A program made the translations under genes and the position numbers. The notes under the pieces were generated by a model. That model was given only the letters and a program-made list of their open reading frames with translations. It was not told where the DNA came from and did not search any database. This document shows positions 34,131-43,122 of a DNA stretch of 55,940 nucleotides, piece by piece; positions within the stretch are counted from its first letter, which is position 1, and every line of letters starts with the position of its first letter. This stretch comes from Spirochaetaceae bacterium (GTDB lineage: Bacteria; Spirochaetota; Spirochaetia; SZUA-6; DRHE01), in the NCBI GenBank assembly GCA_020353535.1, contig CP070696.1:3639446-3695385 (forward strand). Reading direction: 5' to 3'.

Positions 34131-35626
34131 CCGGAAGTTCTTGGCTCAGCATTCTCATTCTGGCGATCTATTTCGCCGTACTGACTTTCTTCACGGTCCG
34201 CTCTGCCCGGATGAAGGAAAAGAGCATGGAGGAGTATGCGGTTGCGGGCCGACGCTTCGGCATGTTCTTCGTCATGATGACCGTGGTGGCTACCCTGTTG
34301 GTGGGATCCACCTACACAGGCTGGTTCGTTTGGGCCGGTGAAGAGGGGCTGATCGCCCACTACGACATCATCTACGTGGCCGCGGGATACCTCATTCTGT
34401 ATCTGTTTGCCAAACGGGTATGGGTGTGGGGCAAGAAGCACAACCTGCTGACCCAGCCGGACTTCATCCAGATGCGTTACCGCTCCCGGCCGCTCACCAT
34501 CATCTTCAGCGTTCTGTCAGTGGTGATCGAAGCCCCATGGACGATCATGGAGTTCGCCACCCTGGGATTCCTGGCGCAGGCCATCACCTTCGGCGCCATC
34601 CCGAAGAACGTCGGCATGATCATAATCGTGGCCTTTATTCTGTTCTACATCTATTACAGCGGCATGCGGGCCGTCGTGGTCACCGACCTGATCCAGGGCA
34701 TCATCTCCAGCCTGGTTATTGCCGTCGGGCTGGTAGTCATCATTGTCGTGGTTTTTGGCGGTTTCGGTCCCCTCTACCAGAAGCTGTTTCAGGCGGCCCC
34801 GGAAAACCTGACCATCACACTGGACGGTGCCTACACCTACCAGTACTGGAGCTCGATCATCATCACGGGAAGTCTCGGCTTATTCGCCTGGGCCAGCATG
34901 TTCAACCGCATCTACGCTGCCAAGAGCGTAAAGACCGTCAAACGCGCCACCTGGTGGGGTGCGATCATCACCGTGGTGTTCAGCGCCCTGGTGCTGATCC
35001 TCGGTCTGGGGGTCAAGCTGCTTCCCGAAGCCATGGAAGCCGGCGAGCAGGCCTTCTTCTGGATCCTGAACTCCGTCGGCGGACCGATCCTGATGTCCCT
35101 GGGCGGCATCGTGGTCATCGCCGCCAGCATGTCCCTGATCGACTCGGTCATCACCACCCACGGAGTGATCATAGCCGAGAACCTGATCAAGTACACGCGG
35201 CCGAACCTTCCTTCGGAACGGCGGGTCACCATCAGCCGCATCGCCATCGTGATCTACATCATCGTGGCTCTGGTAATCGCCATGCTCGATCTGCCCAACC
35301 TGGCTCACATCGCCATCATCCTCTACGAGGGGCTGCTGCAGATCGTACCGGTCCTGCTGTTCGCCATGTTCTGGAAGCGCAGCAACAAGCACGCCGCTCT
35401 CTGGGGCATGCTGGTCGGACTGGCCGTGGCCATCGTCTTTGCCGCCATACCCACCGGCTGGGAGATGTTCGGGGGCTGGACTCCGGGCATCATCGGCTGT
35501 CTTGCAAACCTGGTGATCCATGTCATCCTGGGATTCGCCTTGAAGAAGGAAGCCCATGTGGATGAGCTGTTCGCCCAAGTCAAAGACTACGACGAAGCCA
35601 GGGAGCTGGAGACAGCGAAAGCATAG
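34127..35626 (+). CDS. Sodium:solute symporter (SSS family)
   Basis: 499 aa with about 13 helices. SSS-family features: SMEEYAVAGRRFG, the TLLVGSTYTGWFVWAGEEG region near helix 2, FIQMRYRSRPL, SGMRAVVVTDLIQGI and the ASMSLIDSVITTHGVIIAENL segment, which holds Na+-site Ser/Thr residues. It imports an organic solute with Na+. The partner DUF3311 protein is coupled upstream; an M20 hydrolase and a nitrilase-type amidase follow, so the solute is likely an amide-bonded or carbamoylated compound. A terminator follows its stop. Confidence 0.9.
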   Translation: MTGSSWLSILILAIYFAVLTFFTVRSARMKEKSMEEYAVAGRRFGMFFVMMTVVATLLVGSTYTGWFVWAGEEGLIAHYDIIYVAAGYLILYLFAKRVWVWGKKHNLLTQPDFIQMRYRSRPLTIIFSVLSVVIEAPWTIMEFATLGFLAQAITFGAIPKNVGMIIIVAFILFYIYYSGMRAVVVTDLIQGIISSLVIAVGLVVIIVVVFGGFGPLYQKLFQAAPENLTITLDGAYTYQYWSSIIITGSLGLFAWASMFNRIYAAKSVKTVKRATWWGAIITVVFSALVLILGLGVKLLPEAMEAGEQAFFWILNSVGGPILMSLGGIVVIAASMSLIDSVITTHGVIIAENLIKYTRPNLPSERRVTISRIAIVIYIIVALVIAMLDLPNLAHIAIILYEGLLQIVPVLLFAMFWKRSNKHAALWGMLVGLAVAIVFAAIPTGWEMFGGWTPGIIGCLANLVIHVILGFALKKEAHVDELFAQVKDYDEARELETAKA

Positions 35627-35636
35627 GGCATTTGAG

Positions 35637-35680
35637 GGGCAGGCAGGCGTGAGGAATCACGTCTCTCGCCTGCCCTTTCT
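35637..35680 (+). terminator. Intrinsic terminator or attenuator after the symporter gene
   Basis: Outer stem GGGCAGGC / GCCTGCCC (35637-35644 with 35668-35675), inner stem CGTGA-GGAA-TCACG (35648-35661), followed by TTTCTTC. The M20 hydrolase gene begins 100 bp later, so this may only reduce read-through. Confidence 0.65.
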
Positions 35681-35779
35681 TCGATCCCTCAGGGCGGGAG
35701 ATCCCGCCTCCTCACCTCCGACAGCCCATGGTGATGGGGGCACAAACATAGAAATACCCAATGGACAGGAGTGTTCGAC

Positions 35780-36967
35780 ATGATCACCGAGAAAGAACTG
35801 CTTTCCAAAATCGACGAAGACGAATTGATCTCCTTTCTGCAAAAGCTTGTTCGCAGCAACAGCGAAAATCCGCCGGGGAACGAGAGGGGATCGGCGCAGC
35901 TGATCGCGGATCTAGCACGGGGATTCGGCTGTTCGGTAGAACTGCAGGAAGTCGAGCCGGGCCGACCGAATGTGATCGCTACCCTGGAAGGGGATGAGCC
36001 CGAAAACATGCTGTTCAACGGCCACACAGACACTGTGAAGATCGGCAATACCGAGAAGTGGACCCACGATCCTCTGGCCGGGGAAATCGAAGACGGCTAT
36101 CTGTACGGCAGGGGATCGGCGGATATGAAGGCTGGTTTGGCCGCCCAACTGTTCGCGATGAAGGCACTGGCTGACAGCGGGATCCCACGCAAGCGCAGCG
36201 TGATGTTCACCGGGGTAATCGACGAGGAGGTATTCTTCAAGGGCACCAAGGCGCTTATCTCCGCGGGAAAACTCCGTCACTGCAAAGTGGGCTACGTAAG
36301 TGAGCCTTCGAATCTTAAAATCGTAGTCCGCCAAAAGGGAGGAATCGAGTACATTGCCAAGACCTACGGGAAATACGCCCACTCCGGCGCCGCCTTTCTG
36401 GGCCAGAACGCCATCCTGCGGATGAACAACGTGCTGAACGCTCTGGATCTGTACAACCGCGACCTGCAGAGCAGGATGGATCTCCCCGTGCTCCGCTACC
36501 CCACGGTGAACGTCGGAGTGATCCGCGGCGGAACGGGAGTGACCTTTGTACCGGACCTGTGCGAAATCGAATTCGACCGCCAGGTTCTTCCGGGAGAAAC
36601 CGTCGAGCAGGCGGACAGGGAAGTGCGAGAGGTGATCAGCAGGGTTCGAAAAACGCACAAAATCAAGGTGGATCTGATCAAGAGCCAGCACTTCAACACC
36701 TGGGAAGTTTCAAAGACCGAGCCCGTAATCCGCTATCTGTCAAGGGCGGCCGAACAGGTGCGCGGACGCCGACCCGCCTTTACCGGCATCAACGGCTACT
36801 GCGAGGTGGAGCTCCTCGCCGCCCACGGGATCCCCTCGGTGGTGTTCGGTCCCGGGGATATCCACACGGCCCACGCCCCGGACGAACGGGTAAAGACTCA
36901 AGAAGTAGTCGATGCCGCCAGGATCTACGCTCTGCTGGCCTGTGAGTTTGCCGCAGCCACGGCATAG
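35780..36967 (+). CDS. M20-family metallohydrolase (ArgE/DapE type)
   Basis: 395 aa from the ATG at 35780 with AGGAG ten bases before it; the frame opens with a GTG three codons earlier. Dinuclear zinc residues are visible: His82 and Asp84 (FNGHTDT), Asp115 (GRGSADMKAG), catalytic Glu149 and ligand Glu150 (VIDEEV), and His near the C-terminus (GDIHTAHAPDE). A dimerisation lid domain lies between about 180 and 290. The family cleaves N-acyl, N-succinyl or N-carbamoyl amino acids and dipeptides. Being downstream of the symporter, it likely deacylates the imported solute. Confidence 0.87.
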   Translation: MITEKELLSKIDEDELISFLQKLVRSNSENPPGNERGSAQLIADLARGFGCSVELQEVEPGRPNVIATLEGDEPENMLFNGHTDTVKIGNTEKWTHDPLAGEIEDGYLYGRGSADMKAGLAAQLFAMKALADSGIPRKRSVMFTGVIDEEVFFKGTKALISAGKLRHCKVGYVSEPSNLKIVVRQKGGIEYIAKTYGKYAHSGAAFLGQNAILRMNNVLNALDLYNRDLQSRMDLPVLRYPTVNVGVIRGGTGVTFVPDLCEIEFDRQVLPGETVEQADREVREVISRVRKTHKIKVDLIKSQHFNTWEVSKTEPVIRYLSRAAEQVRGRRPAFTGINGYCEVELLAAHGIPSVVFGPGDIHTAHAPDERVKTQEVVDAARIYALLACEFAAATA

Positions 36968-36980
36968 GGGAAGGAAAAAC

Positions 36981-37901
36981 ATGAAAAGATATCTGAATCT
37001 GGGCATTCTTCAAATGCCGATAGACCGGAACACGGAGACGAATTTGAACTACATCTGTGCTCAGGTCGAACGCATGATGGACGGCTATCATCGACCCGAA
37101 CTGATCGTCGGAGTGGAAGAGGGAATCTGTTCCGTCGAGCCCCAACCAATTCCCGGACCCGCCACCAAGTTTCTTTGTGAAATCGCTCGCAAACACGGCA
37201 TCTACTTCCTGCCCGGCTCGATGGCGGAGACCCATCCGGATCTACAGGAGGGCCGTAGCTACAATACCGCGCCGGTGATCAATCCAGCAGGGGATATCAT
37301 CGCCGTGTACCGCAAGATCTGCCCCTGGCATCCGGCAGAACCGAGTGTTCCAGGCAGAGAGTACGTTGTGTTCCCCATCCCTGAAAAGCAAACAAAGATC
37401 GGGGTGGAGATCTGCTACGACATGAACTTTCCCGAGATCTCCCGAAATCTCGCACTTTTGGGCGCCGAGGTCATCGTGAAAATGGCTGCCGATCCGGATC
37501 CTCTCTATCAACCGTACCGCTGCATGCCGATCACTAGAGCATTAGAGAATCAGCTGTACTATGTGGCTACCAACGGGGTAGGCGAGTTCTACACCGGTAC
37601 GTTATATGGGCGCTCTATGGTCGTCGATCCTGAAGCCACCGTCCTTTGGGAGGCTGGCGAGGATGCAACGGTGGCGACGATTACACTCGATCTGGAGCGG
37701 GTGCGCCTGACCCGGGAGCACGGGGCGTTTTTCCTCGATCAAAATCTGAATCTCCTGCGTCACTTCAAACCCCCTATGCCCTTTGCCGAGAACCTGGACT
37801 CGGCACCGGTCTTTCAAACCCTCGCGCCCCCTGCTCTAAACAAAGCGAGTTATCGACAAAAACTAAGGAGTTCCGGTATCAATCTGATCGGTAAGGAATG
37901 A
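36981..37901 (+). CDS. Carbon-nitrogen hydrolase (nitrilase superfamily)
   Basis: 306 aa from the ATG at 36981 (AAGGA seven bases upstream); the frame extends earlier without a site. The catalytic Glu-Lys-Cys triad is visible: Glu46 or Glu47 (GVEEG), Lys112 (YRKICPWHP) and Cys145 (GVEICYDMNFPE). It follows the M20 gene by 13 bp. Aliphatic amidases, N-carbamoyl-D-amino-acid amidohydrolases and beta-ureidopropionases belong here; TNGVGEFYTGTLYGRSMVVDP is the usual C-terminal core. It probably releases ammonia from an amide or ureido group of the imported solute. Confidence 0.87.
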   Translation: MKRYLNLGILQMPIDRNTETNLNYICAQVERMMDGYHRPELIVGVEEGICSVEPQPIPGPATKFLCEIARKHGIYFLPGSMAETHPDLQEGRSYNTAPVINPAGDIIAVYRKICPWHPAEPSVPGREYVVFPIPEKQTKIGVEICYDMNFPEISRNLALLGAEVIVKMAADPDPLYQPYRCMPITRALENQLYYVATNGVGEFYTGTLYGRSMVVDPEATVLWEAGEDATVATITLDLERVRLTREHGAFFLDQNLNLLRHFKPPMPFAENLDSAPVFQTLAPPALNKASYRQKLRSSGINLIGKE

Positions 37902-37944
37902 TCTGCCGGGCGGCGCGGGTTTTAGCAGAAGGGGATCCGCAAGC

Positions 37945-39468
37945 TCAGTTCCATACCCATTGATCAAACAGATCGTCCAGCTGGCAGCTGCAGGCAGCTT
38001 CGGCGGTTGCCTCGAACTCGAGGGAATCCACGATCTCCCATTCGTAGGTCTTGACGTACTCCTTCATGAACCTGTCAAAAACCTCTTCCCCCATCTGCTC
38101 GGAAAGGGCGTGGATGAACAGCGGTCCTCTTCCGTACACGATGGCTCCGTACTCCTTGGGCGTGTAGTCAGCCAGCGGCCGCCCGATCGGTATTTGCGCC
38201 CTGCCCACCCGGTCCCATCGCTCATACAGGGACTGGAAAAATCCTTGCGCCGCTGAACCGCCGTAGCGATCCTTGTAGTACAGCCAGGTGGCGTACTGGG
38301 CCGGAGCTTCGTCAAGCCAGGGCTCGAGCAGCTGATCGTTTCCCACAGAGGCGTAGAACCACTGATGAGCAACCTCGTGAGTAGTGGTGGCTTCCAACAG
38401 CACCGGAGCGGGAACACCGCTGTAGTTTTGACTCAGATCGTAGAGGCGCCGGGCAAGGAGGATGATCCCGGGGAATTCAAGGCCAAAAGCGGCAAAGGGA
38501 ACACCTACCAGGGTCAGGGTCGTGTACGGGTACGGGCCGAGTCGCTCCCCGAGGCTGCCGAGTGCAGCCGTGGCAGTGGAGAGAGCCCGCCGTGAAGCCG
38601 CCTCCTCCTCTCTGCCAGCAAAGCTACGGACCTCGGTCTTCCCGACCTGCTCCGACTGGACAACGAGATCCCTGCCCAGCGCCATATAGAGGTCCCTGGA
38701 TGGACCCATAGCAACGGTGACCTCCCTGCGCCCCTCACTCTGCCTCGAACCCAACTCGATCCCCGGTGCGGCCAAAATCAGCTCCTCCGGCATGGAGATC
38801 TGCACCAGGTAGAAGCTCACCTCGGTGAAGATGAAGTCGCCGTAGGGTACCGGCAGTGGATGGTCCCACCCCGCGTAGGCGGGGATGATAGGATAGCTGT
38901 AGGCCAGGGACAGCACCCCCCCTGCATAGCCGAATCCTCCGTACTCCCCCTCCTCGGTCGCGGGTAGGGACAGCTGGTACTCAATGTGGATCGATGCGCT
39001 TTGAGCGGGTTCGAGCGGTTCAGGCAACCGCGCCAGCAGCCGGCTGCGGCGATCCCGAAACTCAGGTTCAACCGCCACATCATTGATTGTCACGGATTTT
39101 ACGTCCAGGCTGCCGGGAGTCAGATTGGGATAGAGGAAGAAGGGAATCTCCCGGACTAGTTCTGACTCCTGATTGGTATAGCGGATGCGGGCACGAGCGC
39201 TGATCTGGCTTGGCGGATCACCGATAGTGAACTGAAGATGATAGACCGTGCGCTCTATTAACTCCGGATGTTCGGCAAACTCGTCTTCCACCAGTAGTTT
39301 CCGGAACGGTTCGAAATCGTCCATGTCGTAGCTGTCCAGTTCGACAAATCTCCGCTGGTCTCTGCCTGCACAACCGCTGAACACGAATACCAAACCCAGC
39401 ACTGCCAGACAGCAGCGCAGGGCATGAACTCCTTGCCCCCTGACAAGCAATCCAATCCTCGTGACCAT
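37945..39468 (-). CDS. M1-family zinc aminopeptidase-like lipoprotein
   Basis: 507 aa from the ATG at 39468 (GGAAGGGG five bases upstream). Lipoprotein signal with lipobox FSGC, Cys33, so membrane-anchored outside the cytoplasm. An N-terminal beta domain (about 55-240) precedes the catalytic domain. Zinc site His364-Glu365-x-x-His368 (THEVAHQW) with the third ligand Glu387 exactly 19 residues later (WLDEAPAQY). The GxMEN substrate-binding motif of aminopeptidases is replaced by FGLEFPGI, so N-terminal recognition may differ. It is convergent with the nitrilase gene and divergent from glcD. Likely trims external peptides. Confidence 0.85.
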   Translation of the reverse strand: MVTRIGLLVRGQGVHALRCCLAVLGLVFVFSGCAGRDQRRFVELDSYDMDDFEPFRKLLVEDEFAEHPELIERTVYHLQFTIGDPPSQISARARIRYTNQESELVREIPFFLYPNLTPGSLDVKSVTINDVAVEPEFRDRRSRLLARLPEPLEPAQSASIHIEYQLSLPATEEGEYGGFGYAGGVLSLAYSYPIIPAYAGWDHPLPVPYGDFIFTEVSFYLVQISMPEELILAAPGIELGSRQSEGRREVTVAMGPSRDLYMALGRDLVVQSEQVGKTEVRSFAGREEEAASRRALSTATAALGSLGERLGPYPYTTLTLVGVPFAAFGLEFPGIILLARRLYDLSQNYSGVPAPVLLEATTTHEVAHQWFYASVGNDQLLEPWLDEAPAQYATWLYYKDRYGGSAAQGFFQSLYERWDRVGRAQIPIGRPLADYTPKEYGAIVYGRGPLFIHALSEQMGEEVFDRFMKEYVKTYEWEIVDSLEFEATAEAACSCQLDDLFDQWVWN

Positions 39469-39500
39469 GGACACCCCTTCCTCTTACCGTTGTTAGCCAG

Positions 39501-39506
39501 TATAAT
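39501..39506 (+). promoter_or_regulatory. -10 box of glcD
   Basis: A perfect TATAAT ends 12 bases before the glcD ATG, placing +1 about six bases before the start codon. No ribosome site or good -35 is seen, so the mRNA may be leaderless. Confidence 0.4.
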
Positions 39507-39518
39507 GCATATCCTGCC

Positions 39519-40919
39519 ATGTACAAGAAGATCGACAACGACGTGTTGAAAGAGCTGAAGGAGATCCTGGGCGACGGGAACCTACTCACTCCCGAGGATG
39601 ACCTGGACACCTACGCTCACGACGAGGTGGCCGAGCTCTGGCACCTCCCCGAGGCGGTGGCGCGGGTCCACTCAACCGAACAGGTTTCCGAAATCCTCAA
39701 GCTGGCCCAGGCCAAACGCTTTCCTGTCACTCCGCGCGGTGCCGGCCAGGGCTTGAGCGGCGGGGCGGTGCCCGTTTTTGGCGGCCTGGTCCTCTCACTG
39801 GAAAAGATGGAACGGATCCTGGAGATCGACGAAGAGAACCTAATGGTGAGCGTAGAACCGGGGGTGATAACCGGAAACCTGCACAGGGAGGTGGAAGCCG
39901 CCGGGCTGTTTTATCCCCCGGACCCGGCCAGTCTGGACTCCTGCTCGATCGGCGGGAACATCGCCGAAAACGCCGGCGGGCCCCGGGCCATCAAGTACGG
40001 GGTGACCAAGGATTACGTGTGCGGTCTGCAGGCAGTTCTTCCCAGCGGCGAGGTCATGGAGCTGGGGGGAAAAGTGGTGAAGAATGTCACCGGTTACAAT
40101 TTGATACAGCTGCTCACCGGCTCCGAAGGCACCCTGGCCGTGGTGACCCGTATCCTCCTGCGCCTGTTGCCCAAGCCGGAACAGCGAGTGGACCTGCTCG
40201 TACCCTTCAACAGCTTCCAGGCCGCCGGCCAATCGGTGTCGGACATTATCAAGGCGCGAATCGTTCCGGTCGCGCTGGAGTTCATGGAGCGGGATAGCGT
40301 CCTGGCCGTGGAAAAACTAACAGAAAAAGAGGTCCCCTTCCGTGAGGCTGCGGCCCACCTCTTGATCACTCTGGACGGCAACGACAAGGCCCAGATCGAC
40401 CGGGACTACGAGCGCATCGGAGAGATCTGTCTTGAAAACGGAGCCATCGACGTCCTTGTCGCCGACAATCCCCAGATGCGGGAACGCCTTTGGGAGAACC
40501 GCAAGCTGATCATCGAGGCGCTGCAGAACCTGAGCCCGCAGCACATCATGGATACCCAGGATATCGTGGTGCCCCGCACTCAGCTGCCCCATCTGCTACC
40601 CAAGATCAAGGAGGTGGGCGAGCGCTATCAGCTGCCCATCATCAGCTTCGGCCACGCCGGAGACGGGAACGTGCACGTCAACATCATCAAGGATGTTCCC
40701 GAAGAGGTGTGGAAAAATCAGGCACCCAAAGCTGCCGAGGAGATCTACCGGCTGGCCGTGTCCCTGGGCGGCATGGTTACCGGGGAACATGGGATCGGAT
40801 TGACGAGAAAATCCTTCCTCTCCCTGGGGATCGATCAGGCTCAGATCGAGATGATGCGCAGGATCAAGGAGGATTTCGATCCCAACGGGATCCTGAATCC
40901 GGGCAAGATCTTCAGCTAA
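39519..40919 (+). CDS. glcD: FAD-linked glycolate/lactate oxidase subunit GlcD-like
   Basis: 466 aa. FAD-binding type 4 domain (about 42-180) with PRGAGQGLSGG (72-82) and DPASLDSCSIGGNIAENAGGPRAIKYG, then the C-terminal FAD-oxidase domain (about 215-465) with SFGHAGDGNVHVNI and TGEHGIGLTRKSFL. It oxidises glycolate or D-lactate to glyoxylate or pyruvate, normally with GlcE and the iron-sulfur GlcF, neither of which is adjacent. It ends overlapping by 4 bp, tail to tail, with an alanine-glyoxylate aminotransferase gene, which supports glycolate as substrate. Confidence 0.87.
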   Translation: MYKKIDNDVLKELKEILGDGNLLTPEDDLDTYAHDEVAELWHLPEAVARVHSTEQVSEILKLAQAKRFPVTPRGAGQGLSGGAVPVFGGLVLSLEKMERILEIDEENLMVSVEPGVITGNLHREVEAAGLFYPPDPASLDSCSIGGNIAENAGGPRAIKYGVTKDYVCGLQAVLPSGEVMELGGKVVKNVTGYNLIQLLTGSEGTLAVVTRILLRLLPKPEQRVDLLVPFNSFQAAGQSVSDIIKARIVPVALEFMERDSVLAVEKLTEKEVPFREAAAHLLITLDGNDKAQIDRDYERIGEICLENGAIDVLVADNPQMRERLWENRKLIIEALQNLSPQHIMDTQDIVVPRTQLPHLLPKIKEVGERYQLPIISFGHAGDGNVHVNIIKDVPEEVWKNQAPKAAEEIYRLAVSLGGMVTGEHGIGLTRKSFLSLGIDQAQIEMMRRIKEDFDPNGILNPGKIFS

Positions 40920-42025
40920 AGCACATCCCCAAGGGCAGCGAGCAGACGCTCCACATTCTTCTCCCTAGCGGTATGCCCCATCACACCGATGCGCCAGATC
41001 TTGCCGGCCAGGGGACCCAGCCCGGCGCCGATTTCGATTGTGTGCTTGCTGCGCAGGGCGCTGCGTCCGGCGGCATCATCCACTCCTTCGGGGATCTTCA
41101 CGGCGTTGAGCATGGGTAGACGGAAGGGCTCGTCAACGAGCAGCTCCAGACCCAGCTTCTCCAAACCCTGGACGAGCGTTTCATGGACCTTCAAGTGGCG
41201 GGCAAACACCTTGTCGATTCCCTCCTCCATGACCAGCAGCAAGGCCTGATACAGACCGTAGAACATGTTCATCGGAGCGGTGTGATGGTAGGCCCGCTTC
41301 TCGCCTCCCCAGTACTTTCCGATCAAATCGATGTCCAGATAGAAGCTCGGTGTCTTTGATTTTCGGGCTGCGATGGCCTTAACCGCGTTCTGGGAAAAGG
41401 TCACCGGGGAAAGTCCCGGCGGGCAGGACAGACACTTTTGGGAGCCGCTGTACAGGGCATCGACCCCCCAGCCGTCCACGTCGACCTCGATTCCCCCAAG
41501 GCTGGTAACCGCATCGAGCAGATACAGAGAGTCGGATGCCTTTAGCAATTTGCCGATCTCAGCGGCGGGATTGCGCACACCCGTGGAGGTCTCTGCGTGG
41601 ACCATGGCCACAAGCTTGTAGCCCTTCTCCTTCAGCCGCTTCTCCACGGCATCCGGCTGTACCGGAGTTCCCCATTCGAACTCCAGTACATCCACCTCCG
41701 CACCGAGCCGGGTGGCGATCTCCCGCATACGGGTACCAAATACACCATTTATCAGGATCAGGATTGCATCCTTCGGTTCCAGAAGGTTGACCAGGCAGGT
41801 CTCCATCCCGGCCATCCCGGTACCGGACACGGCCAGGGTCAGCTCGTTCTGTGTCCTCATCAGCTTCTGCAACAGCGCCTTGATCTGGTCCATGATCCGG
41901 ATGAAGTAGCTGTCCAGATAGCCCAGTGTGCTCCGGCTCAAGGCTTTGTACACATCCGGATACACGCTCGAGGGACCCGGACCCATCAACAGTACATCTT
42001 CGATTCCATCCAATAGATTTTTCAT
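40916..42025 (-). CDS. Alanine-glyoxylate/serine-glyoxylate aminotransferase
   Basis: 369 aa class V PLP aminotransferase. Motifs: LLMGPGPSSVYP at the N-terminus, SGTGMAGME (67-75), Asp171 (LLDAVTSLGG) and Schiff-base Lys197 (YSGSQKCLSCPPGLS), with RIGVMGHTA near the end. It converts glyoxylate to glycine with alanine or serine as donor; some members make phosphonate or purine products. The convergent GlcD-like enzyme makes glyoxylate, so together they give glycolate to glycine. Convergent overlap with glcD is 4 bp (40916-40919). Confidence 0.88.
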   Translation of the reverse strand: MKNLLDGIEDVLLMGPGPSSVYPDVYKALSRSTLGYLDSYFIRIMDQIKALLQKLMRTQNELTLAVSGTGMAGMETCLVNLLEPKDAILILINGVFGTRMREIATRLGAEVDVLEFEWGTPVQPDAVEKRLKEKGYKLVAMVHAETSTGVRNPAAEIGKLLKASDSLYLLDAVTSLGGIEVDVDGWGVDALYSGSQKCLSCPPGLSPVTFSQNAVKAIAARKSKTPSFYLDIDLIGKYWGGEKRAYHHTAPMNMFYGLYQALLLVMEEGIDKVFARHLKVHETLVQGLEKLGLELLVDEPFRLPMLNAVKIPEGVDDAAGRSALRSKHTIEIGAGLGPLAGKIWRIGVMGHTAREKNVERLLAALGDVL

Positions 42026-42317
42026 AGCGGGGCCATTATATCGGGGTGCAGAGCGGACCTCAAGGGAATGAATCCCGTTGGTTCAAGCCGCGACAGCGAC
42101 GTTTCGATCCCCGTCTCGGAGAAAGCCTCTTCTGGCGTAGGCCTGACCGGACATGCGCCCGGAAAGGGAAGAACGGGATAATTCGAAGAAAAACATCAGA
42201 TTTTCCTGGTTTCCTTAGGGTTTTTACCCCTCGGGTTCCCCGATTCAATCCGGAAGCTGTTTTCGCAAACTCCATTTTTGGCAATAATACCCAAAGACAC
42301 AGGGAACGAGGTAGGAT
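42026..42317. other. Non-coding stretch before the acetyltransferase gene
   Basis: 292 bp between divergent starts. No gene, tRNA or strong hairpin was recognised. A weak promoter-like ATAATA lies about 30 bp before the downstream ATG. Antisense frames crossing it look like composition artefacts. Confidence 0.5.
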
Positions 42318-42896
42318 ATGAAGCTGACAAGGGACACGCTGGTGTTCAAGCCCGTGACCATGACCGAGTGGCCGGACATGCAGCAGCTGTTCGGTCCCAA
42401 CGGGGCCGACGGCGGCTGTTGGTGCATGTGGTGGCGGATCAAGCGCTCCGAGTTCGACAGGAATCACGGGGAGGCCAACCGGGGTGCCATGGAGGCGATC
42501 ATCCGCAGCGGCGAGGTGCCGGGTCTGCTCGCCTACCTGGAGGACGACCCGATCGGCTGGTGTTCGGTAGCTCCCCGGGAGGTCTTCCCGGTTCTGGATC
42601 GCTCTCCCGTGCTGAAACGGATCGACGATCAACCGGTCTGGTCGATCGTCTGCTTCTACATCGCCCGGCGACACCGGCGCTGCGGGCTGGAAGGGCTGCT
42701 TGTAGAAGCGGCGCTGGACTACGCCCGGAGCCGGGGTGCCACGATTGTGGAAGCCTACCCGGTTGATCGTGAGACCCGCCAATTCGATCCGGGCTCCGCT
42801 TTCACGGGAACGATCGGCACCTTCCAAAAGCTGGGATTCGAAGAGGTGGCCCGCCGTTCCAAACGGCGGGCCATCCTGCGCTGTCGGTTGGGCTAG
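42318..42896 (+). CDS. GNAT-family acetyltransferase
   Basis: 192 aa. The N-terminus WPDMQQLFGPNGADGGCWCMWW belongs to a GNAT subgroup with a conserved GGCWCM/WW segment. The acetyl-CoA site is approximated by VCFYIARRHRRCGLEGLLVEAALDYAR and a C-terminal GTFQKLGFEEVARR strand. It acetylates an amine of unknown identity. No clear partner gene: upstream is the divergent glyoxylate aminotransferase, downstream a 226-bp gap and then an SDR gene. Confidence 0.75.
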   Translation: MKLTRDTLVFKPVTMTEWPDMQQLFGPNGADGGCWCMWWRIKRSEFDRNHGEANRGAMEAIIRSGEVPGLLAYLEDDPIGWCSVAPREVFPVLDRSPVLKRIDDQPVWSIVCFYIARRHRRCGLEGLLVEAALDYARSRGATIVEAYPVDRETRQFDPGSAFTGTIGTFQKLGFEEVARRSKRRAILRCRLG

Positions 42897-43014
42897 AGGG
42901 AAAGGCCCAAACTACCGTTGCAAATGGGGAAATGGTCTTCTCCTTTTCCCTGGCTGCGGCCATCATAAAGACACCTGGCCCGCCGCCCTCAGGCTGGCAT
43001 TGAAAGCCTCGTTC

Positions 43015-43043
43015 TTCATAAGACTGAAATATGCATGTATACT
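43015..43043 (+). promoter_or_regulatory. Candidate promoter of the SDR gene at 43123
   Basis: TTCATA (43015-43020), 17-bp spacer, TATACT (43038-43043), about 75 bases before the ATG. Confidence 0.35.
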
Positions 43044-43122
43044 GAAGCTGCGTCACCGACTGGTAGCGATCGCACGGCTTACCGGTCGTGGTTATTCCCG
43101 TCGGCTAAGGAGAAGCAGGAAG

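Noticed and set aside
34420..35565. Long plus-strand open frame inside the symporter gene (381 codons)
   Set aside because: Alternative frame of a GC-rich membrane protein gene; the translation is rich in His/Arg/Pro without any fold, while the symporter frame is clearly real.
42080..42130. tRNA-like GGTTCAAGCC in the gap before the acetyltransferase gene
   Set aside because: The flanks do not form a T-arm stem and no acceptor or anticodon stem could be built.
42060..42827. Minus-strand frame of 255 codons opposite the acetyltransferase
   Set aside because: Mostly antisense to the GNAT gene, low-complexity composition, no ribosome site; judged non-coding.
42736..43122. N-terminal extension of the SDR at 43123
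   Set aside because: The upstream frame overlaps the acetyltransferase gene out of frame and lacks SDR-like sequence; the ATG at 43123 begins the fold with a ribosome site nearby.
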